64,000 bases of DNA from Modicisalibacter luteus DSM 23508 (GCF_000378505.1 NZ_KB899989.1:124001-188000); one strand, 5' to 3'. Numbered from the stretch's first letter, positions 29,344 through 38,886 are shown. Numbers and translations are program-made. Notes: generated from the letters alone by a model not told the origin.

Positions 29344-29370
29344 CACGCTACCGCCCTGAGGTTACTCAGG
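29344..29370 (-). promoter_or_regulatory. ops element with adjoining JUMPstart-like hairpin
   Basis: On the minus strand the sequence reads CCTGAG-TAAC-CTCAGG (29370-29355), running straight into GGCGGTAGCGTG (29355-29344). The 12-base part is an exact match to the ops element. In enterobacteria, ops in the leader pauses RNA polymerase and recruits RfaH, which suppresses termination in long polysaccharide operons. Here it is 188 bases upstream of wza and in the correct orientation for the 15-kb operon. A weak promoter candidate lies upstream (TTGGTT 29441-29436, TGTAAC 29419-29414, 16-base spacer). Confidence 0.85.
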
Positions 29371-30497
29371 CGCTTCCTCAAGGCCATTACGACAGCGTTA
29401 ACAAACTACTAGAGTTACAATGTAATCAGATTGAAAACCAAACTGACCATAACGATAAGCTAGATCAAACACCCTCAGTTTGTAAGAGTTTGACTTACTT
29501 ATTTTACATATGGTTAATATTCACCATCTTAATAATATGACCCTCATCGTTAAGCTAATACCAATAAGATTATAAATCTAATGCATGTATCGTTTACTTA
29601 GCGCTTTGCAACGACCCGTTCGGCTCCTCTCTTATTACTTATATAGCTTGTCAGTTTGCAGCCTGGTTTTCCCATGGGCCAGCCCTGATTTTTCGTAAGC
29701 TACTGTTTTATTGAGATTATTTAGTAACATTCACTCTTTCCGTAGCCGGCTTCTCCTCTCCACTTACTCTTAAAGCAGGAGAAAAGGTCATTGCAAGAGT
29801 TAGAATTCTCCTCTTTAGTACGGATCAACATTCTATTTTCGTTATGTTTCTTGTTTTTTAAAGTCCAGATAAAACCATCCCGGAAAGTGGTAAATAATTG
29901 TAACCCCAAAAGGAGGGTTTACGAGCGCCCAGCATCAGAATATTAAAAAGCCTTACCAATCACTATGCGAATTTCCAAGAAACCAAATTAAATAATAAAC
30001 AACGTGAGAAATAACACTAAAAAATTAATGCGATCCATTTAGCATTTTAATGTTTCAAAGACATGGAAAAGTGATGTCCAGCTAACTGAATAGCCCAACC
30101 AAAGCATGGCTCGCTAACACTTAGCAAAGTAGAGAAATGAACATTGTTACTTTATAGTCTGAAAAGTATCTATTAGGTACAGTCAAGTTACAATACAAAG
30201 CCCTATAACAGGCAGACAAGGACATGCATTCTAGTGGGATCACCCGATGGGAAAGGAAATGATAGACGCCTGGAGGCGGAACGGTATAGTGTCGCATGCG
30301 CCTATGACACATTGCATTTAATTCGCAAGAAGAGAAGCATGCATAACAATGCCAGTAAAACGCGAATTCAACACAATCAAGCAGGTACCGCAAACTGGAG
30401 CTAAGCCTTTACTAGCCCCTAGCCCATATGCTTCAGGCAAGAATTGCGGTCTAATGTTAACGTAACGCCTTCTTACGCATAGAAAAACTGCGACCAT
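29371..30497. other. Long non-coding stretch between the two polysaccharide operons
   Basis: About 1.1 kb upstream of the ops site with no credible gene. It is A+T-rich and has only short open frames without ribosome-binding sites (for example 29721-29909 and 30121-30393, minus strand). It must contain the wza operon promoter and the end of the 30498-32498 transcript, but I see no strong terminator hairpin. A decayed gene cannot be excluded. Confidence 0.5.
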
Positions 30498-32498
30498 TCA
30501 TAAAGTACTTGATCCGGAGTTTTCTGAATCTTTTGAATTCATGAACACAAGGTTTTTACTCTTGTTTCGCTGCACTTCAGTTATTCTTTCAGCAAGCTCG
30601 TTATACCGATGCGATTTTATAAAGGAGGTTGCCGCCATAACTGATCCGTAAATACTTATGTGCCCATGTTGATCGAAGCTATAGGGAATATTTTCTTCTG
30701 TAACTTCCGATGGGACTCCATTGACATGGAAGAGTGAGCTTCTGTCCATATAGAATACATTTGCATAGTTCTTGGTAAAATTCTCTATCGCCTTATTCGC
30801 TTCGACTGCTTCCAAGTCTCCTACCTTACTAAATTCGTTGATATCAAAGTCAATATCGAAGAGGACACTTCTGACGTACATTTTTCGTACATCAACATCG
30901 AAATACGTTGGAGTGGCCATTACGATAACAAGTTTCGACTGTCTAGCTGCATACGAAATAGCGTCGTAGACGCCCTGCATCTGTTCAGCCGAATATATTT
31001 TCTTCCATGACCCGGAAAGCACCACAAAATCGTAGCCAGATGCATTTTCTAAGAAATATTTTCTATTTACCAAGCATTGATCATAGCTTCTAGAAGTAAC
31101 ATCACCATAAATCACATCGTTCGTGCTTGGATAACACCAGTTAGTCGTAACTGAGTTCACCTCAGCTGAAAGCTCTTTGCCTAGCTGGTCCCAAAAAGGT
31201 CCATAATGGCCCGCGAAAGAATCGCCGAATAATAGCCCTTTCAAGGCAGAGTTTCTTTCTCCGCGCCGACACTCCAGCCCTTTACTACCAATCGGAAGGT
31301 GCTCATTGGTGTTAACATCGTAGAAGCACCAACCATTGGTTACCCGCGGCAGGTCGAGCTTTTCCATTGTGGCATAAAAATCATCGCTCATGCGTTTCGG
31401 ATATCCATCCGAAAATATAATCGCTGCGCTAAAAATAGCAGCTACGGTCGTAGGCGCACCGATTCTGATTAATGGTCTAATACTAGACTTAGTAAGCGAT
31501 GTTTTTTTCTTCCTGGCCACATTCTCTATGTAATTATAGGAAATATAGCCAAGCACGATTGATATCACTATACCTGTTATCACCCAAAGCACATTACTCA
31601 TCAAACCAAAATAATGCATCCAAACAACGACAGGCCAGTGCCACAGATAGATTGAATAAGAGGATTTTCCTAAAAATTCCGAGATAGGGTTGCTTGTTAG
31701 GGGTGAATCTTGCCTCGCTTGTAGCATGATCAAAGCGGTGCCGATTACGGGAAAAGCAGCCAGCCAGCCAGGCCAAGCCACCGAAGAACTAATAAAAACA
31801 GCACTGAACGCTATCAATACAAAACCCACGGCCTCCCATAACATCTTGTTTTCATGACTCTTCTGTATTGGAAACAAAAAGACCAGTGCACCGACCATCA
31901 TCTCCCAGGCCCGGGTCGGTAACAGATAAAAAGCGTGGGTTGGCCACCGACCAGACGCGTAAATGGATAAAGCGAAAGAGAGAATAGCCGCTATCACTAT
32001 GAACCAACGTATGCTGTGCAACGGAAAGAACTGGCGCAAAGCGACAATAGCGATCGGATATATTAAATAAAACTGCCACTCTACAGATAGCGACCAAGTG
32101 TGCAGCAACCAATTATCATGGACTGCTTGCTCGAAATATCCTGAATCTTGAGTGTAGATAAAATTAGATACAAAGGTCAAGCTTCCTAGAACCTGATTCG
32201 CCAACTCCTCGTAACCTCCAGGCAATAACAGCACCCAGCCAACAAGAAGAACGATAAAACAGACACACGCAAGCGCAGGAACTATTCGGCGAGCCCTATC
32301 GAGATAAAACCCAAGAACAGAAAAGCTGTCTTTTCTCATCCTTGAAAATATGATCCCGGTCATGAGGTAACCTGAAATAACAAAAAAAACATCGACCCCT
32401 ATAAACCCTCCCTGCATCCCCGGGATTCCAAAATGGAAAAGAACGACTAGAGCAACTGCTATTGCCCTTAGCCCATTTATATCTCGCCTGAATTCCAT
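30498..32498 (-). CDS. OafA/YrhL-type membrane acyltransferase with SGNH domain
   Basis: 666-aa O-acyltransferase. The N-terminal acyltransferase-3 domain (about residues 1-360) has about ten transmembrane helices and the typical opening EFRRDINGLRAIAV followed by GFIGVDVFFVISGYL. The C-terminal periplasmic SGNH domain (about 410-640) shows block I LLFGDSFAGHYG and a late DQHGHIS in which Asp and His could complete the catalytic triad. Such proteins move acetyl groups across the membrane onto O-antigen or capsule sugars. It is the last gene of the minus-strand operon that starts at 37468. ATG 32498 has GAGG about 9 bases upstream. Confidence 0.9.
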   Translation of the reverse strand: MEFRRDINGLRAIAVALVVLFHFGIPGMQGGFIGVDVFFVISGYLMTGIIFSRMRKDSFSVLGFYLDRARRIVPALACVCFIVLLVGWVLLLPGGYEELANQVLGSLTFVSNFIYTQDSGYFEQAVHDNWLLHTWSLSVEWQFYLIYPIAIVALRQFFPLHSIRWFIVIAAILSFALSIYASGRWPTHAFYLLPTRAWEMMVGALVFLFPIQKSHENKMLWEAVGFVLIAFSAVFISSSVAWPGWLAAFPVIGTALIMLQARQDSPLTSNPISEFLGKSSYSIYLWHWPVVVWMHYFGLMSNVLWVITGIVISIVLGYISYNYIENVARKKKTSLTKSSIRPLIRIGAPTTVAAIFSAAIIFSDGYPKRMSDDFYATMEKLDLPRVTNGWCFYDVNTNEHLPIGSKGLECRRGERNSALKGLLFGDSFAGHYGPFWDQLGKELSAEVNSVTTNWCYPSTNDVIYGDVTSRSYDQCLVNRKYFLENASGYDFVVLSGSWKKIYSAEQMQGVYDAISYAARQSKLVIVMATPTYFDVDVRKMYVRSVLFDIDFDINEFSKVGDLEAVEANKAIENFTKNYANVFYMDRSSLFHVNGVPSEVTEENIPYSFDQHGHISIYGSVMAATSFIKSHRYNELAERITEVQRNKSKNLVFMNSKDSENSGSSTL

Positions 32499-32579
32499 GG
32501 GCCTGTACCTCGATTAACCAAACCACACATGCTTTTATAAGACTTGTTTCATTTCACTTTATCCAAACACATTTCAGTT

Positions 32580-33611
32580 TCAGCTATAGCTTTCTTGAAC
32601 ATAATTATTTGTCGGTTGAACGGCGCTATCTACATCAGCGATACTCACGTTATGCTCAGATCTATTGCCTATTAACGAAACACTAACTTTCAAAGTTTCA
32701 AAGGGTGAACTAACCGTCTCGGCCCTCGGATTAAAACCAACGCTTTCAATCACACCCTGCAAGATGACTTTTGACTTAGCAAATTCTGCTTTGCATAGCA
32801 AGTTGCAACTGGTTTTTAAATCCCCCCAGACTACCTGCAGCAACTTAATTTTAGAAAAGTATTTGCGTGTAATAAATATCCTGTTTCTGACATGATGTCT
32901 GTAAAATTTTATTCTGACAGGGTTTTCTTCATTGTGTATATTTAGGGTTCCACTTCTCTGACGAACATGCTGAACTCGGCTTTTCCCTACCAAGAATCCT
33001 GGCATGGTCTGGCTAACTCTTAATGTATATTCGTAATCCTCTCCCCAAATGAACATGGATGCGATGGGTAAACCATGCTGTTCTAATACCGAGCGATGTA
33101 CGAGTATAGAGACAAAGGTTGCTCGTTGGACAGGTATTAGCCCATGCATGGCCATTTCAGGCCAATTTCCGTAGCCAATCCTGTTCTTCAGCACACTCAA
33201 GACAGGTGTATTCGTAACATCTTTGTTTTCTGTAAAAGCAGTAGATAAAAGAAAGCTGTGATCAACTTTCTTGTCATTTAAAAAATTCTCTGCTTCAAGG
33301 AGCTGTTGCAATGCATCCGGGTCTGGAATGACATCATCATCCATCATCCATACGAAATCGGCTCCATGTTGATATGCTAAGCGAAACCCCGCATTGAAGC
33401 CGCCCGAGGCACCAATATTATTGGAAAGCACATAACCTATTAAGCCGGGATAGTGGGATTCCATCAGCATCTGCGAAGTACCATCCTGACTAGCGTTATC
33501 AACAACGATTACGCTATCGCAAGGGCGTGTTTGGGAATACACAGCATCCAAGGCGCATTTAAGCAGGTCTTTACGGTTATATGTCAGAATGACAGCTACC
33601 ACTTTGCACAT
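32580..33611 (-). CDS. Glycosyltransferase family 2 (GlfT/rhamnosyltransferase-like)
   Basis: 343-aa GT-A-fold transferase. The start is placed at ATG 33611 (MCKVVAVILTYNRKDLLKCA), with GGGAG about 9 bases upstream; the upstream in-frame start at 33659 adds 16 residues with no match to the fold. The motifs VVAVILTYNRK, IVVDNASQDGT, ASGGFNAGF and the metal-binding FVWMMDDDVIPD are those of GT2 enzymes related to GlfT and rhamnosyltransferases. Donor and acceptor are unknown. It lies just downstream of the CDP-sugar cassette, so it may use that product. Confidence 0.87.
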   Translation of the reverse strand: MCKVVAVILTYNRKDLLKCALDAVYSQTRPCDSVIVVDNASQDGTSQMLMESHYPGLIGYVLSNNIGASGGFNAGFRLAYQHGADFVWMMDDDVIPDPDALQQLLEAENFLNDKKVDHSFLLSTAFTENKDVTNTPVLSVLKNRIGYGNWPEMAMHGLIPVQRATFVSILVHRSVLEQHGLPIASMFIWGEDYEYTLRVSQTMPGFLVGKSRVQHVRQRSGTLNIHNEENPVRIKFYRHHVRNRIFITRKYFSKIKLLQVVWGDLKTSCNLLCKAEFAKSKVILQGVIESVGFNPRAETVSSPFETLKVSVSLIGNRSEHNVSIADVDSAVQPTNNYVQESYS

Positions 33612-33663
33612 TATATCGACTCCCAGGAAAGCTACATTGGGTTTGACCTCACTCTGCATGAAT

Positions 33664-34212
33664 TCAGTAAAGGGGTTGTGTATGTTCGGAGATAAGAGGC
33701 CAGCTACTATCCTTTTCTGAAACGACAGTAACCGGAATAGGCCAGTCGATGCCTAATTGCTCATCTCTATAATTCAATCCTCGCTCGGCTTCGGGATTAT
33801 AGGCGGTTGAGACCAGGTAGCTTACTTCTACATTGTCGTTCAGGGTTTGAAATGAGTGCGCGAAGCCAGGCGGCACATAAAGCTGATACATGTTTCTGTC
33901 CGTCAGCTCAAACATTTGATGTTGCAAATAGGTAGAGGACCCTTTCCTTATATCGACTATAACATCCACGATCGCCCCGCGAAGGCAACGTACAAGTTTA
34001 GCTTCCCCATAAGGAGGTGTCTGGTAATGTAAGCCTCGCAGCGTTCCGCGTTGGGCAGAAAATGATGTATTTTGTTGTACGAATCTGTTAATCAATCCAT
34101 GTTTTTCAAATTCTTCCTGGCACATGGTTCGCGCAAAATAACCTCGCTGGTCACCTCTCGGCTCTAGCTCTATTAGCCACGCATCGTTAAGCGTTGTTGA
34201 GTGAAATTTCAT
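33664..34212 (-). CDS. RmlC-like nucleotide-sugar 3,5-epimerase
   Basis: 182-aa cupin-fold enzyme of the dTDP-4-dehydrorhamnose 3,5-epimerase family. Conserved patterns are DQRGYFART, RGTLRGLHYQTPPYGEAKLVRCLRGAIVDVIVDIR (seen as consecutive motifs), YVPPGFAHSFQTL and YNPEAERGLNYRD. The catalytic His (GLHYQ) and Tyr (STAYNPEAERGLNY region) are in place. Start at ATG 34212 with GGAG six bases upstream; ATG 34215 is possible. No rmlA, rmlB or rmlD is present here, and it follows a CDP-glucose synthase gene, so its substrate may be a CDP- rather than a dTDP-sugar. Confidence 0.82.
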   Translation of the reverse strand: MKFHSTTLNDAWLIELEPRGDQRGYFARTMCQEEFEKHGLINRFVQQNTSFSAQRGTLRGLHYQTPPYGEAKLVRCLRGAIVDVIVDIRKGSSTYLQHQMFELTDRNMYQLYVPPGFAHSFQTLNDNVEVSYLVSTAYNPEAERGLNYRDEQLGIDWPIPVTVVSEKDSSWPLISEHTQPLY

Positions 34213-34243
34213 CATTTTCTCCAAAGAGCTATTTATATACTAA

Positions 34244-35551
34244 TCATGCAAAAAAGTGTTCCTGCTCTGCATATAGCCGATCTATCAAGCGATCTGACGG
34301 GAATTGCACGTCTTCAAAAGTCAGCGGAGTATCCTTTTCCACTGGCTTGGCCAGGCTACAACCAAGCGCCAGCCCAACCGGTAAAAGCCTGTCCTGTCGT
34401 ATGGTTTCTATATTTTCGGCAACACCATAGACCTCGAAGCCACCGAAATCCTTGATTTCCTCGCCTACGGCCAAGCTTTTCTTGGCCACGGCAATCACCC
34501 CGACCTTCGGGCCATGCTTGGGCGCAAGTACGGCATCGTTGAACAGGACTGCCCTGGCGATGGAGTTAGGTACTTCAAAATGGCATAGGTGATAAGGTGT
34601 ATAGAAGCAGTAGTAAGGTCCCTTTCCCATCTTATAGAGTTCCAAGTAATGCTTTTGCCGAGGGTTCTCAAGAGTACCCAAGACAAACACTCCCGGCCCC
34701 GGCCTTGCCCCAACGACATAATCGACCAGGCCAGGCCCCGCTGGATCAAGATGGGGCTCAAAAGACGATATAGTTTCTTCAATAGGTACTAATGGTGCGC
34801 CAGGGTCGCCTTGAGAAAAATCGGGGCCAAGCATGCCACGACGAGCCACCTGCATATCAGTGCCGTTGGCAACAATAGCTTGTTCAAACGATATCTTGGT
34901 GCCATCGGCAAACGAAGCGACCATGGCGGGTTTCTGCCCCCAACGCTTGGCAAAGCTTTCCTGCGTTGCCGGGTTGCGATAGGGATCGTGCAGGCCTTTG
35001 ATATTGCCGCAAAGGACCGGGGTAAGCCCTAAACCAGCCACGAAACGATGAAGGTTCATTTGTACGCCTGGCTGGTCACCATCGGAAAAGGTATAAATGA
35101 CACCCGCTGCATCCGCTTTCTTTTTGAGAATGGGCCCGACTGTGCCATCCAACTCGGCGTTCATCTGGATGACATGCTTGCCGCTTTCCAATGCCGCTAC
35201 TACAGCATGTGCGGCAAATTCTACCGAGCCGGTAACTTCAATGATGGCATCAAGCCCACCGGAACGAGCCAGCGCTACGGCATCTTCGGTCACAGCTGGC
35301 CTACCCGCCGAGATGGCGGTTTCTAATGCTTCTTGCGTATCGCACTGCACTGGGTCGATGCCGGCCTGGCCGAAGACACTAATTGCCGCAGGTATATTGC
35401 GATTAGCGATAGCACATAATTTCATGCCCGGCGTCGCAGTCATGATTTGTAGGCCAATGCCACTGGCCTGAAAACCTGCGCCAACCATGCCGACACGGAT
35501 CGGATTGCCTTCAGCCTGCCGCTTGGCAAGGCCAGTATCGATGATTATCAT
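34244..35551 (-). CDS. SAF-domain NAD(P)-dependent oxidoreductase in a nucleotide-sugar cassette
   Basis: 435-aa protein with an N-terminal Rossmann fold (IRVGMVGAGFQASGIGLQI) resembling homoserine-dehydrogenase/Gfo-Idh-type dehydrogenases, a central domain (about 150-330; GDQPGVQMNLHRF, KGPYYCFYTPYHLCHFEVP) and a C-terminal SAF domain (KVGVIAVAKKSLAVGEEIKDFGG ... TPLTFEDVQFP, as separate motifs). It lies between the cytidylyltransferase and the RmlC-like gene. The family is recurrent in polysaccharide clusters but I do not know a proven reaction, so none is assigned. Oxidation, reduction or ring rearrangement of a CDP-sugar is the inference from context. Confidence 0.7.
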   Translation of the reverse strand: MIIIDTGLAKRQAEGNPIRVGMVGAGFQASGIGLQIMTATPGMKLCAIANRNIPAAISVFGQAGIDPVQCDTQEALETAISAGRPAVTEDAVALARSGGLDAIIEVTGSVEFAAHAVVAALESGKHVIQMNAELDGTVGPILKKKADAAGVIYTFSDGDQPGVQMNLHRFVAGLGLTPVLCGNIKGLHDPYRNPATQESFAKRWGQKPAMVASFADGTKISFEQAIVANGTDMQVARRGMLGPDFSQGDPGAPLVPIEETISSFEPHLDPAGPGLVDYVVGARPGPGVFVLGTLENPRQKHYLELYKMGKGPYYCFYTPYHLCHFEVPNSIARAVLFNDAVLAPKHGPKVGVIAVAKKSLAVGEEIKDFGGFEVYGVAENIETIRQDRLLPVGLALGCSLAKPVEKDTPLTFEDVQFPSDRLIDRLYAEQEHFFA

Positions 35552-35596
35552 TCTTATACGAATCCCTTCATAATTAAGCGGGCTTACCTTGAGACC

Positions 35597-36373
35597 TTAA
35601 TCACTCCATACTTTCCAAGGAGGACTACTTTCCCAAGCGGCTTCCAGCACTCTCTTGTCGCGCAACGAGTCCATACACTGCCAGTAACCGCTGTGATGGT
35701 AATACCCTAGTTTTCCGAGCTTAACCATGCGCTCTAGTGGCTCGTTCTCCCACGTGGTTTGACTATCATCTATCAGCTCGAATACTTCCGGTTCACAGAC
35801 AAAATACCCTCCGTTTATCAGCCCCCCGTCTCTTTCCCCCTTCTCCCGAAAGCCTTGGACACGATTCGACCCCTCGTCGAATCGCAGTGCACCAAATCGC
35901 CCAGGTTGGGTGACCGCAGTTAACGTACACCAATTTCCTGATGCTCGATGCGCGTCGATTAAACCAGGTATGTTTATATCGCTTACGCCATCACCGTAAG
36001 TCAGGCAAAAAGGGCCATCTGCCAATAAAGGCATTGCTTTTTTTAGACGTCCTCCAGTCATGGCGCCTTCGCCAGTATCAAGCACTGTGACTTTCCAGTC
36101 TTCATTTACGCTCTGAAGCCAGTCGATACTGCCGGTTTTCAAATCTATGGTGTAATCTGTGAGGTTGCCACGATAGTTTAAGAAATAATTCCTTATATAA
36201 TTGACCTTGTACCCCCCCAGTATGACAAAATCCTTAAACCCATAATGAGCATATGTTTTCATGATATGCCAGATTATGGGGCGCCCCCCAATCTCAACCA
36301 TGGGTTTGGGGCATATCGCAGTTTCTTCACTCAAGCGTGTGCCATAGCCGCCAGCAAATATGACCACTTTCAT
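35597..36373 (-). CDS. rfbF: Glucose-1-phosphate cytidylyltransferase
   Basis: 258-aa nucleotidyltransferase making CDP-glucose from CTP and glucose-1-P. The opening FAGGYGTRLSEETAICPKPM and the following GGRPIIWHIMKTYAHYG are characteristic of RfbF, and the length matches. CLTYGDGVSDINI and PGRFGALRFDEG mark the sugar-binding part. ATG 36373 has AGAGGAT about 8 bases upstream. CDP-glucose is normally passed to CDP-glucose 4,6-dehydratase (RfbG), which is not found in the window, so the downstream route here is open. Confidence 0.93.
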   Translation of the reverse strand: MKVVIFAGGYGTRLSEETAICPKPMVEIGGRPIIWHIMKTYAHYGFKDFVILGGYKVNYIRNYFLNYRGNLTDYTIDLKTGSIDWLQSVNEDWKVTVLDTGEGAMTGGRLKKAMPLLADGPFCLTYGDGVSDINIPGLIDAHRASGNWCTLTAVTQPGRFGALRFDEGSNRVQGFREKGERDGGLINGGYFVCEPEVFELIDDSQTTWENEPLERMVKLGKLGYYHHSGYWQCMDSLRDKRVLEAAWESSPPWKVWSD

Positions 36374-36406
36374 GTTTCTATCCTCTTTGAAGAATCCTAG
36401 GGAGGC

Positions 36407-37468
36407 TTAGATTTTTTGTTTTCTATCTTTTAGCCAATCCAAGCGTTCAGAGAGACGCCCTTCTTCTATGTGTCTCTGCAAAACATGGAGGCGCATCAGA
36501 GGTGATGCCCGAAACTCGGAGTCGGAGAAACTCATACGCTTAAGCCCCTCGATCAAACCGTAAATTGAATCCGAGAGCGTTAACTGAGGTAAAAAATCAG
36601 GGGCCAAGCTGGCAAACAGGTCAAAATTCACCTGATAGGAACGACTGTCCATAGGCGCCTCAGTATTGATGTCTACTGATGTGCCAGGAACAGCATCGGC
36701 CACGGCATATGCAAGGTCTCTTACCTGATGGTTGCGTGCGTTCGATCCGGTGTTGACGGATAGGATGCGACCACCATTGTTTGCCTTGCGCTGTACTGCC
36801 CAATCTATAGCCCTAGCCATGTCGGCTACGTCAATTAGAGGTCGCCATGGTGACCCATCACTCAGCACTGTGATCCGTTTCTGGCTCAGGGCACAGGCAA
36901 CGAAATCATTCAGAACCAGATCCAGGCGTAAACGATCTGACATGCCACAAGCTGTGGCAAAGCGCAGGCTAGTGATAACCATGTCCCCCTCAATGGCTGC
37001 CAACGCTTCTTCTGCGCCAACCTTGGACTTGGCATAGTCCGTAATGGGGGCTACTTCATCATTTTCGCAGCGAGGGGCACCAAGAGCGATACCGTAAATG
37101 CTACAGCTAGAGGCGAACACGAAGTTGCTTACGCCTGCCTGCTCGGCTGCTCTGGCGGTCAAAATAGTAGCGTGCTGATTAATTTCTGCCGTGGCCACGG
37201 CGAAGCGCGAGCCCATCGGGTCATTGGAGACGGCAGCAAGCTGCACTACAGCATCATAACCTTCAAGCTGCTCCACCGAGATGGACCGTACATCGCCAAA
37301 GTACTGGCGCTCAAGGTACCGCTCGGGAAGATACGCAGCCCCCGTCAAACAGTGCGCAAAATAAGCATTATCGTAACCGTGGAGAATTGCAGTGGGATGC
37401 GCTTCTGCCAACCCTCGGACCACCGCAGAGCCGACATACCCCATATTGCCTATAATTAATATTTTCAC
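36407..37468 (-). CDS. Extended-SDR nucleotide-sugar epimerase/dehydratase
   Basis: 353-aa NAD(P)-dependent extended short-chain dehydrogenase. GNMGYVGS (about residues 7-14) is the dinucleotide-binding loop. The catalytic Ser is in SSCSIYG and YAKSK gives the Tyr-x3-Lys pair. The ending differs from well-known RmlB, GalE or RfbG proteins. It uses GTG at 37468 with AGGGAAA upstream and is the first gene of the operon. It probably acts on the CDP-sugar made by the next gene. Epimerase or dehydratase activity cannot be decided from sequence alone. Confidence 0.8.
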   Translation of the reverse strand: MKILIIGNMGYVGSAVVRGLAEAHPTAILHGYDNAYFAHCLTGAAYLPERYLERQYFGDVRSISVEQLEGYDAVVQLAAVSNDPMGSRFAVATAEINQHATILTARAAEQAGVSNFVFASSCSIYGIALGAPRCENDEVAPITDYAKSKVGAEEALAAIEGDMVITSLRFATACGMSDRLRLDLVLNDFVACALSQKRITVLSDGSPWRPLIDVADMARAIDWAVQRKANNGGRILSVNTGSNARNHQVRDLAYAVADAVPGTSVDINTEAPMDSRSYQVNFDLFASLAPDFLPQLTLSDSIYGLIEGLKRMSFSDSEFRASPLMRLHVLQRHIEEGRLSERLDWLKDRKQKI

Positions 37469-38000
37469 AGTTTTCCCTAGATATCTTATAGTTAGCGCCT
37501 AGCTTCAACCCGGCTAACAGTTTTTTGTCAGTGAGCATCGCCGCTTAATTGCCAAAAACCGCGGCATCTCGCTCTGTTATGATCCCTCTTACCTTGTTTA
37601 CGCACTGGTTGCGCAACCGTCAAGAATGTAACTTTAAATTATTTAATTTTCGAAAAAAGTAACTATGTTTATAATATTCACTTCAGTAGACATCTAAGCT
37701 GTGTTAAAGCTTTTTGAATGGAAACTTCTGAGTTTTCTTCGTGTTAACAGTGAGTGGCTTATCACCCAGCAGAATGATGGCGATACTGGAAACTTGGTAA
37801 TGCCCATTGGCCTACATCCAGCGGATCGGGCCAACGTAGCCCGCTAAGCAAAATCTGAGACGTAAAGGTTTCGTCTGATGGCGCGCTCAGGATGCAATAT
37901 GTAGCGAATAGCATGATGCGATTCATCTTCCTCGAGTCTTACGGCTGCATTAATATTTGGTAATGCAAAATAACACTTAGGTAAAAGTTGCAGGCACCCT
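37469..38000. other. Divergent intergenic region, 532 bases
   Basis: Separates the minus-strand sugar operon from the plus-strand GT2 gene. An A+T-rich core (about 37630-37690) is the likely promoter zone, but I found no clear -35/-10 pair. There is no ops element, unlike upstream of wza. No gene seen. Confidence 0.55.
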
Positions 38001-38861
38001 ATGACTGACAGCCACCGCAAGTTCGTTAGTGTTATCGTGCCGGTATACAAGGATTGGCACAAAGCCGAGCGATGCATCGAAGCCTTGTCCCTACAGACCT
38101 ACCCGCGGGATTGGTACGAAATCATCGTTGTGGATAACGATGAGAGCAGCCCAGGCCATCAGCTGCTACATGACTGCATCCTCATCAGCGAACCTAAGCC
38201 CGGCTCCTATGCGGCGCGTAATGCCGGTCTTCAAATCGCCAAGGGGGAGATCCTCGCCTTTACCGACGCCGACTGCCTGCCAGACAAGCGCTGGCTGGAA
38301 AACGCCGTTAGCTACTTGGCTGAGAGGCAGGTTGATCGCCTCGCAGGTCATGTAGAAATTTTTTTTCAAGAGCCCGGGTACAGCCTGGCGCACACGTACG
38401 AAAAAGCTTTTGCCTTCAACCAGAAAAGCTATGCCGCCGACGGGCATTCCGTAACCGCCAACTTGTTTGCCTACCGGTATGTCTTCGAAAAGGTGGGACA
38501 TTTCAATCAGGAAATGATGTCAGGTGGGGATTTCGAATGGAATCGGCGGGCCACAAAACAGGGATTTTCACTCGCCTACTGTGAGAGTAGCGTTGTATTT
38601 CATCCTGCTCGCACGAGCATGAGAGAGATCAGGCAGAAAGCACTGCGGGTCGCGGGCGGTCAAATATACCGCTTGCCGCGATTCTGGTTTCTTCGCGCTT
38701 TCATGCCACCCATCGGAGTGGCGCGCTCTTTGGCTACCAAGAATAACCTGACTGTCACTGAGAAAATCATCGCATTCTTCCTAGCTTACTCCATGAAACT
38801 CTACAAGCTGAAAGCTATCGTGCTAGTTAAATTTGGCATGAGCAAACCAGCACGTTTATAA
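38001..38861 (+). CDS. Glycosyltransferase family 2
   Basis: 286-aa GT-A-fold transferase. It opens VSVIVPVYKDWHKAERCIEA, then IIVVDNDESS and the metal site ILAFTDADCLPD. GSYAARNAGL and SGGDFEWNRRATKQGF match acceptor-side GT2 motifs. Amphipathic or hydrophobic C-terminal segments (IIAFFLAYSMKLY) suggest membrane association. It is alone on the plus strand and ends in a strong terminator. It is more G+C-rich than the glycosyltransferases of the wza operon, so its history may differ. Confidence 0.87.
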   Translation: MTDSHRKFVSVIVPVYKDWHKAERCIEALSLQTYPRDWYEIIVVDNDESSPGHQLLHDCILISEPKPGSYAARNAGLQIAKGEILAFTDADCLPDKRWLENAVSYLAERQVDRLAGHVEIFFQEPGYSLAHTYEKAFAFNQKSYAADGHSVTANLFAYRYVFEKVGHFNQEMMSGGDFEWNRRATKQGFSLAYCESSVVFHPARTSMREIRQKALRVAGGQIYRLPRFWFLRAFMPPIGVARSLATKNNLTVTEKIIAFFLAYSMKLYKLKAIVLVKFGMSKPARL

Positions 38862-38886
38862 GCGCATGAACGATTTTCCTCCTATA

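Noticed and set aside
29721-30393. Short minus-strand open frames in the inter-operon gap
   Set aside because: No ribosome-binding sites, odd composition (Cys-, His- and Tyr-rich) and no resemblance to any family.
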